Of a stretch of 64,000 nt of DNA, positions 60,311-64,000 are shown one piece after another. Numbering within the stretch: position 1 is the first letter of the stretch; each line of letters opens with the position of its first letter. Below the pieces are notes generated by a model. It worked only from the letters and a program-made list of their open reading frames with translations, did not search any database and was not told the DNA's origin. The translations under genes and the position numbers were made by a program. Source of the stretch: Escallonia rubra (Eukaryota > Streptophyta > Magnoliopsida > Escalloniales > Escalloniaceae); NCBI GenBank assembly GCA_033065855.1, contig JAVXUO010000983.1, positions 1-64,000 on the forward strand. The letters run 5' to 3'.

Positions 60311-61691
60311 AAAACAAGGGCTACGCAAAACCAAGATCAAAGTAAAAGAATAAACCACCTCCATCAACCATTAACAAAATGATCAATATCCATGATTCAT
60401 AATTCAAGAAATCTAATACATCTTGTTAAAATGCATCATAGACTATCATACAACTCCAATTTGTTTATGAAAACCCTCATTAACCTTGTAGAAGTGTCGA
60501 ACTGGACAAATCCCATGCATTCACAAAATTATCAAGATCTTGCACATCGTCAGTGTTAACTCCTAAGTCTGGCATCTCTAGGTTCATTTGTATTCACATC
60601 TATTACAACCTGTTACAAAAAAATTAAAAAAATGTTCATCATACTTGCAACAACACCAAACTGCTTTAGCACTGTTCGAACAATTTTCTAGTAGAGTAAA
60701 TTTAATTGACAAAATAATGCTTGTTGGAGTCTTTATATCTCATCCTACAAGCTCAAGTTAAATCAATTGCATAAACATACATAAACCCAAACATGTCCTC
60801 CTAAGCATGTCTAGAAATAAAATCAGATGCAGATACTGAAGGATCATGAGCTAAGCCCAAAAGAATATCAGGTTAAACAGAAAACTGTAAACATCTAAGG
60901 CTGAAAGATGTTAAGTGATTGCGCTAGTTGTTTCCACGTGCATAAGGATGCACCGAAGGCAGAAGCCTACCGTCTCTGGAACAAGGCTCCCAAACTAAAC
61001 TCACTTGGTGCAACCCTCTTCTTCGAGGAACATGAGTCATGTTGATTGGCTTAAACGATCAAGAAATGAAATCTATGATGAAAATTTCAGTACAGTCTGG
61101 AGTCATGTCCTCTTCCAGTTGCACATAGTCACAACCGAACTCATTACAATGTACTCAATCTCCATTGCACCTTCTTCTGAACCACCACTCATCCATAACA
61201 TACTAATACACTTTTATACAACTTCCACCTACTTAATATACACAAATTCCATAGTAACAACAAGTCATTTGCACGGCCAAACTGAAAAGTCCAACCAATC
61301 AGCCATTTCCTAGTATTAATTTTAACTTGTCAAGAGAAAATTAATGAAATCAATAATTCAATCGCCGGAGTAAATGCCTTCCACCAATTTGACCAACCAA
61401 ACGCCTTCCACCAATTTAGTATTACAACCAAGTTCAATAGTAGCAGTATCATGTAAAAGTTATTACTATTTTCAAAAAATCTTATTAAAACTGCAAAATT
61501 CTAGCATTTTATGCAACCATGTAGTATGTTAAATTGATAAAGAAATCATATTCCTCGATCTCTGACCAAGCTTAACCCTTGTACTTCTGATGTAGTGAAG
61601 TCTAGTTAGGGTAACTGACTGGTACAAGGTTGGGCTCACGCCCCAGGCATCGAATAAAAGAATCAAGCTTGTCATGTGCTCTGGTGACATA

Positions 61692-61757
<66 letters not shown>

Positions 61758-63257
61758 TCGCAATATTTTTTACAAATAAAACTTCTTTCAACTGGATGAC
61801 AATAAGTTCTGCATGTCTACTCAGTTCAATAAGTGCTTGAGATTAAGTCAAATTGCCTAATATAGTCCCAAGAGTCCTCTTTCACATACTCTACAACGCA
61901 AATCTAATTATATATATATGAAAACCGAAGCTGAGAGAATGTTATCAAGTCATCGCTTACTTGGACACTCTCTTAGTTCGTCATATGGACTTTTCTATTT
62001 TAAATTGTTAAAATATTTTAAATTTACTTACCTTTGTAATAATGATTTGGATTCATTCTCTCTCTTTCTCTGTCTCTCTCTTTTGGATTCATTCTTTCCA
62101 TTTGTCATAGATTTTAACTTTTATGTCAACATGCCCCACTCAAAAATTTTATTTATATTTTTACAATTTCATTAATTCTTAGATTTTGACAAAAGTAATT
62201 ATCTACATATTATTTTTTAATATTAAATCTTTTTTATTGTTTAGGAAAACATGATATTCTGTATCAGTTTTTCTATTAAACTAACATAGTCTCCTTCCTT
62301 TTGTTTAATTGCAAGTTTTATATATAGTTTATTCTCCCATTTTTTTGTTCAATCATTTATTATGTAATGTTACTCTTTTTTTTGTGGTCTTAAGTAATAC
62401 AACCTCAACACACGAGTTATTATTGGTATTATCATTGCAATTGCTATTAGTTAGGAGAGACTATTTCTATTATTTCACACACTATTTTTCATCCTCATTT
62501 GTCACAAAAAATGAATAATTATTACTCAAGTTCATTTCTAACGATAAAAATTGGTAAGAGAACTCCTTTAAAAAGGTAAAAATGATTTTTTGATTATCTT
62601 ATTGTTACTACCAATTTTGTAATTGTTATTAAGCATTAAATACGAGATCTCTCAATAAGTATTTTCATAATTGTTTCCGTATGCAACGCACAAGATCAAA
62701 ACTAGTGATCGATGAATGCAATGATGTCAGGTGGAGAAAACATAAGTCAGCCTAGACTAACGTGTAGAAGGCTCCTCGCCACTGCCGAATCTGGAAAACA
62801 AGAACAATAGTAAAATCCCCAAAGCTCAACCCCAAATTTTGGAATCTGTGCACAACATACATAGATGTTTGTACATTTTGGTTTTAATAAGTAAATCCAT
62901 GCCAAGAGTCTCCACTTTCATCTCTATTAGTCTTCGAGGTTTACTTCTGCCAATGTAATGCATGTTCCCCACTAATAGAAGAAAACTTTTCCGACAGCTG
63001 CACAGAGAAAAGATTGAACATAAGAATCGGGCATCCATCTTCCTTTCCTTCGAAGTTCGAAGAGGGGAATGCCTTGTCTTGCCACCTTGCAAGATTGTAG
63101 ATGATGACTGATATAGCCTATAGGAGAGTAGATACCAAATTCCTATAACTAGATTGGAACAGAACTGCAACCACATGTCTCTGTTTTTTTCTTCTTCTTC
63201 TATTTTTCCCTTTTATTTAATTTGATAGAATTAAATCTCCCAAGCTTTGAGCCTTAG
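60311..63257. other. Intergenic, microsatellites, no gene recognised
   Basis: AT-rich. A long (AT)n tract running into (GA)n lies at 61690-61757. T-rich and CTCTCT tracts occur near 62050-62090. Open frames at 61005-61313, 61918-62175 and 62826-63176 show no domain I recognise. The first 700 bp may be interior of the CACTA-like element. Confidence 0.5.
61690..61757. repeat. (AT)n-(GA)n microsatellite
   Basis: About 45 bp of AT repeats with one interruption, then GA repeats. Confidence 0.9.
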
Positions 63258-64000
63258 CCTAGGTAGCACGGACACGGACACGGTGTCGGTGTCCGACACC
63301 GACGGGGACACCGGACACCGCAATTTTCAAAAAATTAAATTTTGGACACCGTTATTTTTTAATATATTTTTATTTTATATATATCAAATATATTTCACAA
63401 TCTAAAATAATAACTAAGTCAAAAAAATATTTCTGAAATGTTTTGGATAAAATAACTAAGTAAAAAGAAAAAAAAAAGAAAAAAGAAAGAGAGACTTTCT
63501 TTACTTAATAGTAGTACTAATGCAAGAAACATAGGGAGAAAAAATAAAAAGAAAGAAAGAAAGAAATGAGTCAAATGACTATTGACGGAGGAGAAAAAAA
63601 GAAGAAAGGAAGGACTCTGCACTGAAGACAGAGAAAGAAACGACGGGGAATAGAAGAAAAAGGAGAAGGGATGAGGAAGAAGGATCTGTGGGTCAGCGAC
63701 GGCGGCGGAGGAGGACCTCCGGCAACGATCAACTGAGCTCCGGCTACGGCGACTAGATCTGTCGGCCTTGGCTTCTCCGATGACTGGATCTGTTGGCGAC
63801 TGAGCTTCGACGACTGGATCTGTTGGCTACTGAGCTCCGGCGACAGCTCCGAGTCGGTAATGGCTCAGAAGGGCACCTGTGAGGTGAGGGAGAAGGAATC
63901 GGCCGTGAGGTAAGAGAAGCAAATGGTCCGACACTGCTCCACGCCGTGTCCGACACTCCTCAGTGAAGTGTCCGACACGGTGTTGGAAAATAATAAAAAA
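63258..64000. mobile_element. GACACGG-rich element, cut by window end
   Basis: From about 63266 the sequence has repeated CGGACACGG/GTGTCCGACACC motifs with a perfect hairpin (GGTGTCGG-TGT-CCGACACC, 63282-63300). The same motif family in the opposite sense reappears at 63927-63982. Between them are an AT-rich arm and a GC-rich stretch with CGACTGGATCTGTTGG repeats (63770-63840). It looks like a non-autonomous DNA element whose right end is outside the window. Confidence 0.5.

Overview
This window is nuclear DNA from a flowering plant, most likely a eudicot. The evidence is AT-rich intergenic DNA, GT-AG introns, plant-specific gene families (TRICHOME BIREFRINGENCE-LIKE proteins, LEA2/NHL-type fragments, F-box) and a dense load of plant transposons (Stowaway, Tourist, hAT, CACTA, L1-type LINE). 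I cannot name the species. All exon models were built by eye from reading frame, splice consensus and phase agreement; there is no transcript support.

Layout. 1-2341 holds the 3' end of a RING plus PHD zinc-finger gene (+). 3844-6298 is a diverged direct tandem duplication of about 1.1 kb whose second copy carries a 245-bp MITE. A small basic ORF (6980-7189, -) follows, preceded by a probable 5'UTR intron. From 9.8 to 34 kb lies a same-strand array of TRICHOME BIREFRINGENCE-LIKE (TBL, PC-esterase) genes: one exon-1 pseudogene (9771-10484) and four apparently intact two-exon genes (15034-17416, 22474-26532, 28073-29516, 31692-33969). All four have the intron at the same place in phase 0, an N-terminal membrane anchor, the GDS block and the DxxH block. 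They look like Golgi wall-polysaccharide O-acetyltransferases of the TBL19-22/TBL27 (xyloglucan-acetylating) type. The first two intact genes sit in a diverged segmental duplication that includes their promoters. On the opposite strand, 35172-39138 is a six-exon gene for a 350-residue coiled-coil protein with a C-terminal membrane tail.

From 39.7 kb to the end the window is a nest of mobile elements. A LINE ORF1-like gene (coiled coil, DUF4283, zinc knuckle) is present twice, inside two copies of a segment of about 6 kb (39692-45725 and 51885-57945), with a third fragment at 47307-48190. In the first copy the coiled-coil module is amplified into a six-unit in-frame array. Both copies carry the same hAT element with the same 8-bp target duplication, so that insertion came before the duplication. 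The second copy later received a 1.47-kb element with perfect 73-bp terminal inverted repeats that captured F-box, NHL/LEA2 and DnaJ gene fragments (a Pack-MULE-like chimera) and a Tourist-type MITE. Relics of LINE ORF2 (58074-59860), split by another hAT-type element, follow it. Between the two copies lie an ACC/GCC-triplet tract, a truncated CACTA end, a tandemly duplicated hAT-like element and an LTR-like promoter region. The last 4 kb hold a second CACTA-like end, microsatellites and the start of a GACACGG-rich element cut by the window edge.

Functionally, the TBL array is the one coherent gene set: the copies probably act in parallel on acetylation of cell-wall glycans. The rest is a record of duplication and transposition.
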